Positions 11,803-24,019 of a DNA stretch of 64,000 bases are shown in pieces (position 1 is the first letter of the stretch; each line of letters starts with the position of its first letter). A model generated the notes under the pieces. It was not told the DNA's origin. It worked only from the letters and a program-made list of their open reading frames with translations, and ran no database searches. The DNA is taken from positions 21,018,001 to 21,082,000 of the forward strand of contig JBHGNT010000008.1 in NCBI GenBank assembly GCA_043228905.1, written 5' to 3'. This stretch comes from Azolla caroliniana. Lineage: Eukaryota > Polypodiophyta. The translations under genes and the position numbers were made by a program.

Positions 11803-13268
11803 TCATATTTTCTGGAGGATGTGTTGGGCTGCCTCCTTAACGGTCTTGTGAGCTTCGGGGTGAGCCATGATTGAGTCGATGATGTGTCGTATGTCGGCAG
11901 ATGCCACCATTTTCTTGCTCCGTTCGTCATTAGCGACCATGATGCGCAGGCAATGGATGGTCGGGCTCGTGAAAGGCTGAAGGCTGTATTTGTAGGGTAT
12001 CTTGGGGAAGTACCCGGCCCGTACATTCTCGATCAGTATTTCCACCACACCCGCCTCCCTTGCGATATCCACCGCGCCTCTCCTCACCTCGACTGCGGTA
12101 TCGTCATACAGCACATTGTCAAGAGTCCAGAGCTCTTTGTCATCGGTCTTCTTTCTCTTGATCCTCCGCACTAGTTGAGGTAATTGCTTTCTCATATCAT
12201 TGATTATCTCTTCCGTGGATGGTACCTTACTCCATTCCGGCACCTCTCCTATTATGTGCGTTGCGACATGTTTAATATCTTGGTAAGTTGCGTTCAGTAT
12301 TTGGTCGTTGTTGTTGTCGTCGATTTTGATTTCGATTTGACTCATGCTCATAAGGATCTCTTCCATACCGGGCAACTTCACCATGTCTTTCCGGCTCGAT
12401 TCGTCGTTGAGGACCATGATGCGGAGGCAATGGATAGCTGCATTCACAATCTCACAAGATGCTCCATCGGTGGATATGAAGCCTCTACTAGGTTTATACC
12501 TGGCACAAAGTATGTCGGTCAATGTTTTGACGGCACCTCCCTTCCATGCGATTTGCACAGCCTTTTCCCTAGATACGCCTGTCTCATTGTTGTAGAGGAC
12601 GTTGTCGAGAGTCCATAACGCGCTCGGATTATATTTCCGCATCTCGATTAGATTCAGTAGCCTAGGTATCAACCCTTGGTCTATCATCAACCCCATGAGC
12701 TTGTCCGATCCAACATTCCTAGGGTTTCCCTGCTCATCTCATCTTCTTCTAATTTAGATCAAATTTAAGCATAGATCATATAAACCTAGAATCTATGAAA
12801 ACCCTAAAATCGATTACCAATAAAAAGAAAGCTAATGAATGACCTTTTTTTAACTCAACAGTCAAGTGATTTTTTTGCTTTATTACCATATAATTGTGAG
12901 CTAACTTCTTCAGTTATAATCTATACATGTATGTTACCTGAGCTGCATATTAATCTTGCCATTACATGTAGTCTCTAATGCGTTCATTCTAGTTGAAATG
13001 ATCACATCCAATGAGTTATAATATATGGAAATTGCACACTGAAAAAGGTCATCTCGCAGGGTACTTAACTTTGCGTAATTACAAGCAGGGGCAAAACGTG
13101 ATTCAATCCAACTCTAGAGAAGGAAATATGAACTAAAGGGAGTATTAACGTAAAGTTAAACAAACAACAAACAAAGAAGAGAATCTAGCAGATGGATTCC
13201 GATAATATACTGTATATGATGATGAATACCTGATGAGTAGCTGCAGGAGCAGCTGAAGTAGAGGCCAT
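11803..13268 (-). CDS. ARM-like helical repeat protein, two-module form (copy 2)
   Basis: Two exons on the minus strand: 13268-13230 (MASTSAAPAATHQ, donor GTATTC) and 12729-11803 (309 codons with the stop), both phase 0, giving 321 residues. Helical-repeat landmarks occur twice. Module 1 has LWTLDNVLYNNETGV, then AVQIAWKGGAVKTL, then AIHCLRIMVLNDE. Module 2 has LWTLDNVLYDDTAVE, then AVDIAREAGVVEIL, then TIHCLRIMVANDE. Copies 1 and 3 have a single module, so this one arose by internal duplication. The fold matches the armadillo-like N-terminal part of SERAC1-type proteins; function unknown. It lies head to head with hydrolase A, about 3 kb apart. No stop or frameshift, so it looks functional. 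Between the exons (12730-13229) only intron is seen. Confidence 0.75.
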
Positions 13269-14869
13269 AAAATGATTGATGATTGTGTCTTGTATATATA
13301 TTATTCACTGAATCAGATGCTGAACAGACAGACACTTCCGTTCTTGAATGTACACACGATGATCATCGCTAGGGACTAGCCAATTTATAATACTATATAA
13401 TCCATTAACTTAATTAATGGTAAGATCCAGCTGAGTAACTAATCCGCGACTTTCCCTTACATACTTAGTTGGCATTGTAATAGTTCCAAGGAAATCAATT
13501 AGGCTAGAGGTAATCTCGACGACCTATTAAATCAATATATATTATACACACAATTGTACAATGAACTTTAAAGCATTTGGCCCTATATTGTGGCGCATTA
13601 GTTTTAATGCATTCACCTTATAAGCACATCATTACGTTATTATTATCAACGCTGGGGCCTACTACCGAGTTCAATTGATATGGTATAGAGATCATTCATT
13701 CATTCCGAACGTAATGTAATGTAATGTATGTAACAACACACAAATGTAAGATTTTGGCACTCTTTTAGTAATAGCAAGGAAGGTAGGCTAACCTATCGTT
13801 ATAGAAAACATGCCATTCTATGCTCCCAATACTTTCTCCCAATACAAATACACACAATATCCTATCCCTCAAGTTACCCGCGTCCAAAATGTAGGTGATA
13901 ACACTTGTGGGCACTCGGATATATTAGGAGAGGAGCTAGATCAATGGTATAATATGCGATTCTCACTGGGTTGGGCTGATTTATGGAAAGTGATGCACCC
14001 ACTTGTTTGTGGGTTTACCAAATTCATCGCAGCATCACTTTGGGTATTCGTTTTGAGGCTTGATAGATGGTATTCGTTGCATGTTGTTGAGTATGAGGAT
14101 TTTTTCACATGTACAATGCATATAGATCACGCTTTGTAGTTTTTAGGTCATGGTCCTGTGTGGCTAGACTTTCATTTTGGGAATCATTCCTATGATCTGC
14201 AACTCCAATGAAAGAGACTTATGCTCATTACCAACTACATTAAGCACGGGCTCTTCAAGAGGATGGCCTATACCATAATACCTCTTGCTAATGTAGAAGT
14301 TACCATAAATGTTGACACAACGTGTGAGTACATTTTGTACATAGATTACAAACAGTAATACAAGAGAGTACATGCCACATCGTCGAGTTATATGGAACCA
14401 AGTCACAGAGTTGGTACTTTCCTTAGTGCATGTGCCCCCTCTAGATGGATTATGTGTATATGTATCCACGCATTGTAAATAGAAGCTAATTTGTTTTGGA
14501 ACTTTATATTTATTACGTTTAATTTGATCTACTATCATGTTGCTTATGCTCGTTTATAAAGTTTTGTTTAGTTAGTAATTTTTTTTCGAAAGTATATATC
14601 TACTATCAGAAAAAAATGTACATATACATTTTTGACCTTTTTCTTATCACAAGTAGAGGGAAAAAAATGTATATACACATTTTATCTGTATAATAATCCC
14701 ATTCAACTGACTTGTGAATTACGGCAAGAAAGAGTCTTATTGATAAGGAAAAGATTATGAAGCTATTCTTCAATCTTTGACAAGACCAATGATAAGAATC
14801 CAGAACTTGGGGATTTAAATAGGGGGGTGATTAATCTAATATAGCTAGTTGGTGAGGGGTAATGATACA
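13269..14869. other. 5' flank of ARM copy 2, no gene seen
   Basis: Short ORFs at 13810-14139 (+) and 14164-14538 (-) have no recognisable domain. The segment 13440-13870 is related to 14870-15040. Confidence 0.4.
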
Positions 14870-15345
14870 AATCCTTAAATTAAGGCATTGTAATAGTGGG
14901 TGGTAGTTCCAAGGATTGAATTAGGCTAGAGGTGATTATGGAGACCGCCATTAATATATATTATACACACAATTAATCTATCACTATAGATAACAAGCCA
15001 TTCTATGCTCCCAAAAGACAATATTCATCCTTGAATCTACCCACCTCCAGAATGATTTCATAATCTTAGTCGAAAAAACATTATTGTATGATTGGGGAAT
15101 ATCGTGAATTTGGAGTGGGGGAATTATTTTGCTGTGCAACAATTGGTGGGGAGTTTTATTATTATTATCAATCCATGGTGGACTTTATCATTATCATTAT
15201 TGTGTGGATTAACAAGAAGCACGCTTAAAGGACATGAATATAGAACACAATAAAGCCCGCTTTAGATGAATGCCGCCCAGCTTCCTAGATCATGGGGGCT
15301 ATCCACGCCGGGCTCTATTCTGGAATTCTGCCACTATCCATTGCT
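14870..15345. repeat. ARM-gene flank remnants
   Basis: 14870-15040 resembles the upstream flank of ARM copy 2 (shared AATTAGGCTAGAGGT and ATATATTATACACACAATT). 15160-15345 resembles its downstream flank at 11600-11802 (shared GGATTAACAAGAAGC, GGGCTCTATTCTG). No ARM coding sequence follows the second segment, so it marks a tandem copy whose body has been lost. Confidence 0.55.
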
Positions 15346-15818
15346 TAATGGTAGGATTAAGTAGCCTAACTCATACGCGAATCACCATTAATTAAGGCTT
15401 GACATCTGTCTGTTTCTTTTGTGCTTGCCATATGCAAGTGGCAACGGTTTTGGCGGTTTTAATTCGAATCTTGCCAGCTTCAATCTCTGAGAATTAAACA
15501 AGGGAGAGACTGACTTTATCGAATTATGTAGGCCGAATGCCAAAAAACATTTGTCATAATTTCGGGGGCACTTGAGTCGATGACAACGAGTTTTCAAACA
15601 ATCGTGATCGAAATGTACAACTAATCATCGTTGACTTCTTTCCCGGGCTTCTCTATTTCGGATAAGGAGCATTACTTTGAATGGTACAAAGATCATAGTG
15701 TGTGGGGGTAGTCAATGACAATGAAGCTCAAGATCCATATCCATTTCTTTGCTAGGTGAGAGATACCCCATTCAAAACTTTGGATGTAACATGTACTTGT
15801 AACTCAGCCTTTTTTTTG

Positions 15819-16087
15819 TCCTTTTTTCCCTTATGCTTCGGCTAACACACAAGAGTCTGACTGATCAGTTATATAGTTTGAAAGTCGATGAGATCAAAGA
15901 GTTTGAGTACATGGCATTCCATCAAATATTTTATGTTGTTGTGCCTTTTTTTGTACTTTTTTTCCTTTATGCTCGGCTAACACCATAAGATTTTGACTGG
16001 TCAATTATAAACAGTATGATATTGATGAGATTAAAGAGATTGAGTAGATGGCATTCCATCAAATATTTTATGTTCTTGTGCCTTTCC
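15819..16087. repeat. two tandem copies of a ~135-bp unit
   Basis: Both units contain GGCTAACAC, a TTTGAGTA-like stretch, then ATGGCATTCCATCAAATATTTTATGTT. Offset about 135 bp, with several substitutions. Located upstream of hydrolase A. Confidence 0.7.
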
Positions 16088-16314
16088 TCTATTCCAAGAC
16101 TAACTAAATTTTATATAAACTAACATTGCTCTCAATCCTAACTGCAAAAAAAAAAACTATTCATCAATCTGGGTCAAAAAGTGGACAGAGAAAATGGTCC
16201 AAGTCTGGATCTGACTATAAATATAGAGTTTGTGCAGATCATTAAGCCCATCTAATTTGAAGAAGGGGTGCATATCATCATCATCATCATCAATATCATC
16301 ATCAGCAGGACATC

Positions 16315-17480
16315 ATGAGTTGTTTCCAAGATCACCCGGACATTGTAATACTCTACTTTATTTGCAAATTCTTTCAATGATGGTTGGAAACTGTTCGTAT
16401 TACATGAGCCTATAATTCCTCTTTTATAACTCTAACTTATGTTCCAGGTGGAGGTAGTGAGAGACTGCATCTACGATCTCTCCTATATCCATTCCCCAGA
16501 AGACCCTAGAAGACCCCGGGACAAGATGGACATTGTGTTTTTCCATGGATTGCAGATTCTCTGCTGCTACAAGAATGCTTACAAAACCACCTGGATATCT
16601 CCCACCAACAATGACCTTTGGCCCGGAATGTGGCTCGCCCAGCACTTCCCACGGGCACGAGTCTTGTCGGTGTCGTACAACTCGTTAGCGATAAACTCAA
16701 GAAGCACTAATCCGTTGGATGTCACATCTAGACTTTTGGCGGAGCATCTCATTGTCGGAGCAGGGGTCGGTCGAGATGGCAGCCGGCGGCCTACGATTCT
16801 GGTGGGGCACAGCCTCGGCGGGCTTGTCATCAAGAAGATCTGCGAAGAGGCGAGGCGTAGGACTGACGAAGAAGGGCAAGAGATTTTTGGGACATTCCTG
16901 CGGAGCCTCCGAGGTGTGTTCTTCTATGCAACGCCGCATGGCGGCGCACCCTTGGCTGCTAGCATTAAACGATGGCTTGGCTGGTTAATCCCTTTCTCTC
17001 CCGCGATGGCCCTCCTCGCCAGTGATCTACAAACTAACGTGTTTATGGACATCTCAAACAGATTCAACGCAGCATGTCAAAGGTACCGTTGGGAAACAAG
17101 AGTACTGGGCGAGCATCTCCCTACCTCTTGCCTGGTAAATCCAAACCTAATTTATAGTTATAAGTTTTGGTTACATTGTCTTTTTTTTGAAGCTCCTAAT
17201 AATCATCAAATCTCACCCATTAACGGTAATAATACATTTTGATTTATTTAAACTACAGTGTGGGTTGGTCTCCATTGAGGTCGTGCCGCCTGAATCAGTC
17301 GAATTTCAGCTGCGAGATGGAGCATACACGAAGATAGAAGATGCAGACCACTTAAGCATTTGCAAGCCATCGAGTGCGAATGCACTGACTTACACGCTAC
17401 TATATGAATTCGTAGAGAGTGTTAAGAAGCGACAGGTGAGGACAAGTATATATTGAACCTGGCTACACAAACAATATCTA

Positions 17481-17529
<49 letters not shown>

Positions 17530-17749
17530 ATATTTGCATTGCTTGTCATTATTACTACTACACAAGCCATATACATATATGTACTACCTGGTTTGTACTA
17601 ATGGTGATTATACTTTATACTAATTTGTACAGGAAATCTACGAGCGTCGTGATCTCGTTGCTTACATCTTGAGCATCTTGGATGGGAACATCGATGATCA
17701 GATTTTCTTTGCATTGCGGTTCATTGACAACATGATTGATCCGATATAG
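16315..17749 (+). CDS. SERAC1/SesB-type alpha/beta-hydrolase A
   Basis: Four exons, all phase 0: 16315-16344 (MSCFQDHPDI), 16448-17134, 17259-17435, 17633-17749; 336 residues plus TAG. The fold is that of serine esterases of the SERAC1 / fungal SesB group. MDIVFFHGLQ is the oxyanion strand, followed by a W-P-x-x-W-L-type segment and ARVLSVSYNS. The nucleophile elbow is VGHSLGGLVIKK with Ser at about 132, followed by GVFFYATPHGG, and the putative catalytic His is about 270 in DHLSICKPSS. No signal peptide or membrane span. The substrate is unknown; SERAC1 acts in phospholipid handling in animals, and SesB domains serve as effector domains of fungal NLR-like proteins. Unlike SERAC1, no ARM domain is fused. 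The start is chosen because an equally short first exon occurs in paralogue B. Intron 3 holds CT and TA microsatellites. Confidence 0.82.
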
Positions 17750-17865
17750 TTTTGTTCAGAATTTGGAGATCAAATGCTTGTCAAAGAAGGAAGATTTAAA
17801 ATTAATTTACTTCGCATTCATGATTTACCGCCTCAAAAAATCGTGTTAATAACATCTCAGTTTAC

Positions 17866-18075
17866 CATGCAAAGTTGTAATAAGTCCCTTCCATTTATGA
17901 CTATCTCATCCATTCTATTACTTTATATCTTCCTCTTTGTGTTTTCAACGCTTAAATGCACACACATGATTTCCTCAATATACAATGCAAAGTTGTAATA
18001 AGTCCCTTTCAATTGCTAATATCTCATCCATTTCCATTACTTTAGACCTTCTTCTTCTTGATTTTGCAACGCTTA
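17866..18075. repeat. two tandem ~122-bp units downstream of hydrolase A
   Basis: Both units start ATGCAAAGTTGTAATAAGTCCC and continue through a TCTCATCCATT stretch to CAACGCTTA(A/T)ATGCACA. The same two-unit block follows hydrolase remnant C at about 31225-31445, so it predates that duplication. Confidence 0.7.
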
Positions 18076-18303
18076 TATGCACAAGATGTTAAATTCTCTA
18101 TGACCATAAACTTGTTGGAGGTGACACAACATTTTCCGTATATGGGATACAATTTCATCATCATAATATAAAACATTGAAAGTATTGTTAATTAGGTTGT
18201 AGGAGCTACATAAATTTGATCATATATTAATAAGCTAAAGAAAGCCATTAATTTCATGCAAAAATATGCATTAACAATTTGCTTTCAAACCACAACATTC
18301 CGG

Positions 18304-19038
18304 TGTTGTGAAGAATGCGCTTCACGATATGAAAATGAGCTTAACTATTGGATTTAATAATATTTGAGAGACTTGAACCCACATCCTTATATACAAAGTA
18401 CAATGTACATACCACTAAGCTAGGCTATTTATTTGTAAATGTTTATAAAAAAATGTGCTTCATTATATAAGAATGAAGCTATATATTGTATTGAGTAAAA
18501 CAAAGAGACTTGAACTCTCAACCTTGTATACCAAACACAAAGCATACACCAATAACCTAGGCTAGTTATTTTCGAATGCATTTCCATCATTATACTTATC
18601 CCATATCTATTTTCATACATAGCTATCATGCATCACATGCAATGCATGTGCGCCAAATGGCGATCATGCATTACATGTAACTCGTGCATTGAATGCATGC
18701 CATGCTCCCATACATTACCATATGCATGGCAACACTTATATAAAGAGGGGCAAGGAAACAAGAGGGGATCAAGAGGAAGTGGGAGAATAAAATCTAAGCA
18801 AGTATTGAAGATATCTTATTCGGTGAAGAGCCTCGCGTTTCAAAGTGAAAGTTGTGGGTTCAAATCAAGGGTCGGTATTGAAAAGATTCATCTTGCGATC
18901 AAGGATTGTAAAGTTGGTAAAATATTATATTTTTAATATACATCATGTTTATATCATATACTCTTGTTTCCAGAATGATACTTTGTCTCAATCTTCTTTC
19001 TTGAATCATACATTTTCTCTATCTTTTATCTATGCTCG

Positions 19039-19092
<54 letters not shown>

Positions 19093-19231
19093 TACTCGTA
19101 AGTTTTCTTCTTACTATCCTTAACCATTCTATCATCACCATACAAGCCTTATTAAAAGTTAGTTTCTTCAACTCTCCTTACTTAACCTTAGTCCTTGTGA
19201 CTTCGCCGCATGAACCACAACTACTCTGACA
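18304..19231 (+). repeat. 5' LTR of the Ty3/gypsy element
   Basis: 928 bp, starting TGTTGTGAAG and ending TCTGACA. It contains a CT/CA microsatellite at about 19030-19091. A TATA-like TTATATAAAG occurs at about 18736. Its partner at 24020 is shorter, mainly in the microsatellite. Confidence 0.85.
18367..18566 (-). other. two tRNA-like A-box/B-box modules inside the LTR
   Basis: On the minus strand, module 1 has an A-box-like AGCCTAGCTTAGTGGT (18411-18426) and a B-box-like GGGTTCAAGTC (18370-18380). Module 2 repeats the pattern with 18547-18563 and GAGTTCAAGTC (18507-18517). About 30 bases separate the boxes, as in tRNA genes. The 3' LTR has the same pair at 24083-24142 and 24219-24280, where module 2 has a better A box. 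I do not call these working tRNAs: the stems are incomplete by eye. Confidence 0.5.
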
Positions 19232-19235
19232 CATT

Positions 19236-19253
19236 TGGTGAACCCGACGTGAA
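19236..19253 (+). promoter_or_regulatory. primer binding site, tRNA-Trp type
   Basis: TGGTGAACCCGACGTGAA begins four bases after the LTR. It is complementary to the 3' end of plant tRNA-Trp(CCA) as I recall it (…TTCACGTCGGGTTCA plus CCA), an 18-base match. Confidence 0.75.
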
Positions 19254-19270
19254 GACGGTGATGAGGAGAA

Positions 19271-20576
19271 ATGGAGGAGCAAATGAGGCTTATTTGTATG
19301 ATGATGGAACAAGTGATGCAGGAACAAGGGATGATGGCAAGCATCGACAAAGCCGTCGACAATATTCTCACACGAGTAGGAATCTTAGAAGGTATAAATT
19401 TAACAAGATTTCTGAAGATTTATAATGAAGAAATGCTTAAACGAGGTGTCAACGAAGCTGCAAAAATTAATAGTTTTAGTCGAGTCGCTACGATTGGGCT
19501 ACAAGAAAGGATCTAGGAGCTATAGAGGGAACATCTGACATGGGCGACTTTCGAAAGAGCATTGCTAAATGAATACAACCTCAACGATATGTCAAAGATG
19601 TCAAGGCGAGTTTTCATGGATTGGGTAGAGTCTGATAAACATTTAAGTGTTTTGGAAGTGTTAAAAGAGTTTTCGGAAAGATTTGAGCAATTAAATGTTA
19701 GAGATAGAAATATAATAATGCCAGATAAAGTAATATTGTTTCATGCTACTGAGCCGAAGGAAGCTGATAAAGTAAAAGGAAAGATAGGCCCATCTTTCAA
19801 GCTTGCCTCAGACATAGAAACTACGACAGATATAAAAAAGGTACTAGAAACAAGAATACTAAATAGTAAGGTAGAATTTACTTTAAGAGAAGTGTTGGGT
19901 ATAGCAAAGAAAGAATTTCATGAAGTTATCATAGATATTATTAGAAGGAAGAGACATGTGACAGAGGAAATTATGGGAGGGTGTGCAGCAACACTCCAAG
20001 ATTTGTATGGTGGCACCATCAATGTTGCAAGTGTAAAAAACCAGAATGATGTTGGCGTCCATGAAGGGGATAGGAGTCACTATACAAGGGACCATTGGGC
20101 TCGAGCAACAACGGAGGCACCTGCAAAAATTGGGGAGCAACAAATTCCATGTATTGCTTTGATCGATCATGGATCCGAGATTAACATGATGTCATCGGAA
20201 TTTTATGCTCGAGGACGATGGCCAATCGACAAGAATCATGGGTGGAAAATAAGAGCTGCCACAGAGACTATGGAGGATCTATTCGGAGCATGTCCTAGTG
20301 TGAAGGTAACAATTGGTGATGTGTCGGTGAATCAAAATTTCTTTGTGCAGGATCGATCAACCTACCCCGTCATCCTTGGTTAGCCCTACATCGCCGCAGT
20401 GAGGATGGAAACAAAGGTTATTGATGAGGGTTCGGCTTTCGCGAGAATCAAGAGTCAAGATGGAAGAAAGACTGTCCAATTCTTAACCGTGAGGCCCAAC
20501 CATGAAAGAAACAAAGAATGCTTGAGGGAACATCCAATTCAAGAGATGGATGAAGAGTTTTCCCAGGATTTTTAGA
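19271..20576 (+). pseudogene. gag and protease region of the Ty3/gypsy element
   Basis: Gag-like helical region (...NLTRFLKIYNEEMLKRGV, then TFERALLNEYNLNDMS) broken by stops after 19513 and near 19530. It is followed by an open block from 19562 carrying the aspartic protease, where the active site reads ALIDHGSEIN (D-H-G in place of the usual D-[ST]-G). A TAG at 20381 interrupts the otherwise conserved VILG-x-PYIAAVRMETKV segment. No CCHC knuckle was found. Confidence 0.7.
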
Positions 20577-20613
20577 TAGGGCTTTTACAAGTAGGGGATG
20601 TGATAGCCCGGAC

Positions 20614-23600
20614 ATGAAAGAAAACCCCATAAATAATAATGTAAATAAAGATAGTCCTTGTACAATCTCATCTAGTGATGCTACTTTTATACTAAAGGCC
20701 GATAATAATAAAATACAAAATACTTTCAAGTACTTTAAGTATTCTGGATTAATAGATAATGATGAAGAAATTCAAGATATGTTTGAAGAATTAAGTTTCA
20801 AAGATACAATAAGTCATTTGGAAGCAATGGAGGACGAGGAAGAAATTCAAGTTCCTATCCATTTTATCAAGATGTACGAGGTCATTGAAGAAGTTGCTCG
20901 AAAGGATCATGAGGCATATGTGATGACAAAGTACAAGACAATGGAGAAGAAGGTTCGTCCTATTGCTGCTCCACTTCCAGGGGATAGTGAAAGGGCAATC
21001 AAAGAAGCAGCTGCAGAGCCAATGATCAGAGCCAATGATCAGAGACCCACGAAAGGTAGGACATGTGTTTACTCCAGAAACAATACAAGGGATGAAAATA
21101 GGAGGGGGTGAGTTCCTATTACCTGTTGAAGAAAAGCAGTTCAGGGAGATGTTAAAAAGGCATGGAAAGGCGTTCGCATTCCAACCAGAGGAAATAGGGT
21201 GTGTGGATATAGAAATTGTGGAGCCCATGGTTATATTCACTATCCCTCATATTCCATGGAACTTTAAGCCAATACCCATGCCTAGGGCTAGAATCCCTCA
21301 ACTATTAGAACTTTTGAAAGAAAAGATAAGGATGGGTATCTTGGAACCATCAAATGCTCCTTATTTGAGTCGATGGTTCACTGTGTTAAAGAAATATGGG
21401 CAACTCCGATTTATCCAAGATATGCAACCTGTGAATAAGGTAACAATCCGAAACTTGGGAGTAGGGCCAATTGTGGATGAGTTTGCTGAGATGTTTGGAG
21501 GAAGAGCTATATATTCAATGGGAGACCTTTATTCCAGGTATGATCAATTTCAACTTGCTATCAAAAGTCGAGATATAACTTCTATCAAGACACCTATAAT
21601 GTTAGTACGGATGTGTACCTTGCTGCAAGGAACGACCAACTCAGTGGTGCATATGATGAATGGAATGAACAAGGTACTTCGTGATTTTATTCCTCATATT
21701 ACAATGCCTTTTTTAGATGATGTTCCAATTAAGGGATGCAAGGATGCAAGGACGAAAGTGGTTGCCGTCAATTCGTTGCTGATCATATCAAGGATTGTGA
21801 GAAGGTGCTATCAAGGATGGAAGAAGTGCATTTGACCTTATCAGGGGCGAAGTCAATATTTGGGACAAAAGAGATATTAATAGTTGGTCATATGTGTGGC
21901 CCGTACGGGAGAAAGCCATCCCCAACCAAGGTCAATGCAATTCAAAATATGCAAGAGGAATGGACATCCGTCTCAGAAGTACCAAGGTTTCTGGGGGTAT
22001 GTGTTTTTTACTGTAAATGGATTCCGCATTATGCCCATTTATTTGAACCTTTATAAAGACTCCTAAGAAAAGGAGAGACATTTGAATGGAGTGAAGAGCA
22101 TTCAGAGGCAATGAAGAAATTGAAGTACTACTTGGCACAAGCTCCACCATTAAAGCAACCAGACTACACCCGGCCTATATATCTCATAATAGAGTCTAGT
22201 CCCATTGGAGTTGGATGGGTGATAAGCCAACAAGATAGGGAAGAAAGGTATCCAGTCCGATTCGGGGCAAAGGTTCTTAGTGGTCGACAAAGAAAATATG
22301 CACAGGTGAAATGAGAGCTATGCGGGATAGTAACAACAGTAAAGACAGACAAAGATTACTTAATTGGTGTTGAAGTAATAATAGAAACATATTGTTTGCC
22401 TATTCTTGGTATCATAGCTAATTGTGATATTCCAGATCAAGCCATGTTAAGATGGTGTATCTATATTAGATTAGTCAACCCTGAAGTTAGACATATCTCT
22501 GGGAATAGAAATGCAGTAGCAAATATGTTATCCAGAGCAAGGTATAAGGAAGAGGAGATTCCTGACTCGGACGATGAGGACAAACAACAAACAGTCCTTG
22601 CCAGAAGCATTACCCGAGAAGAAATAATGCAGTTTCTAGAAGAGGAGTATGAAGAAGAATTCAAGGAAATAGGGAAATACCTACAAACCCCTGACAAGTA
22701 CAAAGGTCGATCTGGAAAAGAGTTCGCGCAGTTTCGCAAGAAAGCCCATAAGTTGTTCCTGCATGAAGGATATCTATGGCGACATCCAAAAACCAAGGCT
22801 ACAAACCCGCAAAGAGTAATAGGTTCTAAAGTGCAAAGAAAGGAGGTAATGAGAGAGTTGCATGACAAAGAATGGGCTGGTCATCGAGGAGTGTGGGCCA
22901 CTTTCAGTAAGATTAAAGAACGGTTTTGGTGGCCTCGATACTATGAGGAAATAAAGAAGTATGTGGAAACTTGTCCCACTTGTCAATATTATTCAAATAT
23001 AAAATTTTGTGATGAGTTAAACCCAACATACTCACCGGGGGTGCATTACAAGTGGATGATAGATTTGGTAACAATGCCACTTGGAGTAGGACAGAAGAGA
23101 TACTTGGTTCTTGCTAGAGAAGATCTAACAAATCACGTGGAAGGGCGTTCATTGCGAACAAAAGGGACATTAGAGGTATGTCAATTCATCTTGGAGGACA
23201 TTGTTTATGGATATGGATGTATCGGGAAGATAGTGGCAGATAGGGGAGAACTCAATTCTGCGGAAGCGCAAGATTTTTTCGACAAAATAGGAATTCGGTT
23301 TTCTTTCACAACTGCGTACAATCTAGAAGCTAATGGAAAGATAGAAAGGGGACATGGGCCAATAGTCAAAGCTTTGGCAAAGGCATGTAGAGGACGGGTT
23401 AGTGATTGGCCAAAAATCTTACCCTATGCACTATGGGCTGATAGGACAACTCACAACACTGTTACTGGATATATGCCTGTAGAATTAATCACAGGATAGA
23501 AGCCAATAATGCCAATTGAAGAAAAGATAACTACATGGCCTGTGTTGCCTTGGGAATCGGAAATGAGTAGGGAAGATTTACTTGCGGTTCGAATATGACA

Positions 23601-23999
23601 ACTTCAATCAAGGACAGAAGACATAGAAAAAGCAGCTACTAGATTGAAAGAGGCAAGAATCAAGAATAAGGACAGATTTGACAAGATGAAAAGAATACGA
23701 ACAAGAAAGGTGCAAGAGGGAGATTGGGTATTAGTATGTGATAGTAGCCTAGATAATCAATACAGTACTATTCGGAAGTTTGCAAAAAGATAGTTTGGAC
23801 CTTATGAAGTTAGGAAAATAACACATAAAGCCACATATTTCCTCAATGAATTAGATGGGACAGAAATTCGTATCCCAATTACAGGAAAAAGGATTAAAAT
23901 ATTTAAAAGTAGGGATTCATTAGAGCTTGAATTTTATGAAGAAGTAGAAAAACTAAAAGAATCGGAAGAAATGTTGGATGAACTCTGCACAACCAATGT
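20614..23999 (+). pseudogene. RT, RNase H and integrase of the Ty3/gypsy element
   Basis: Reverse transcriptase spans about 21230-21740, with GDLYSRYDQFQLA (first Asp kept) and FLDDV in place of YLDD/FVDD. RNase H follows at about 22150-22550. Integrase has an HHCC zinc-binding part (GHRGVWATF ... CPTCQYY), then the D-D-E core in WMIDLVTMP, IVADRGELN and EANGKIERGHGP, and a C-terminal segment to about 23999. Frameshifts occur near 21110, 21740 and 22060, with stops near 22312 and 23497. Chromodomain absent. The lineage is not one of the common plant clades I can place by eye. Confidence 0.8.
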
Positions 24000-24008
24000 G
24001 CAAGTTCA

Positions 24009-24019
24009 GACGGGGTGGG
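24009..24019 (+). promoter_or_regulatory. polypurine tract
   Basis: GACGGGGTGGG sits directly before the 3' LTR, the expected position for plus-strand priming. Confidence 0.6.

Noticed and set aside
12184-12618. Plus-strand ORF of 144 codons
   Set aside because: Antisense shadow of ARM copy 2.
13810-14538. ORFs of 109 (+) and 124 (-) codons
   Set aside because: No domain, no paralogue with conserved frame, AT-rich intergenic composition.
16506-16939. Three minus-strand ORFs
   Set aside because: Antisense shadows of hydrolase A exon 2.
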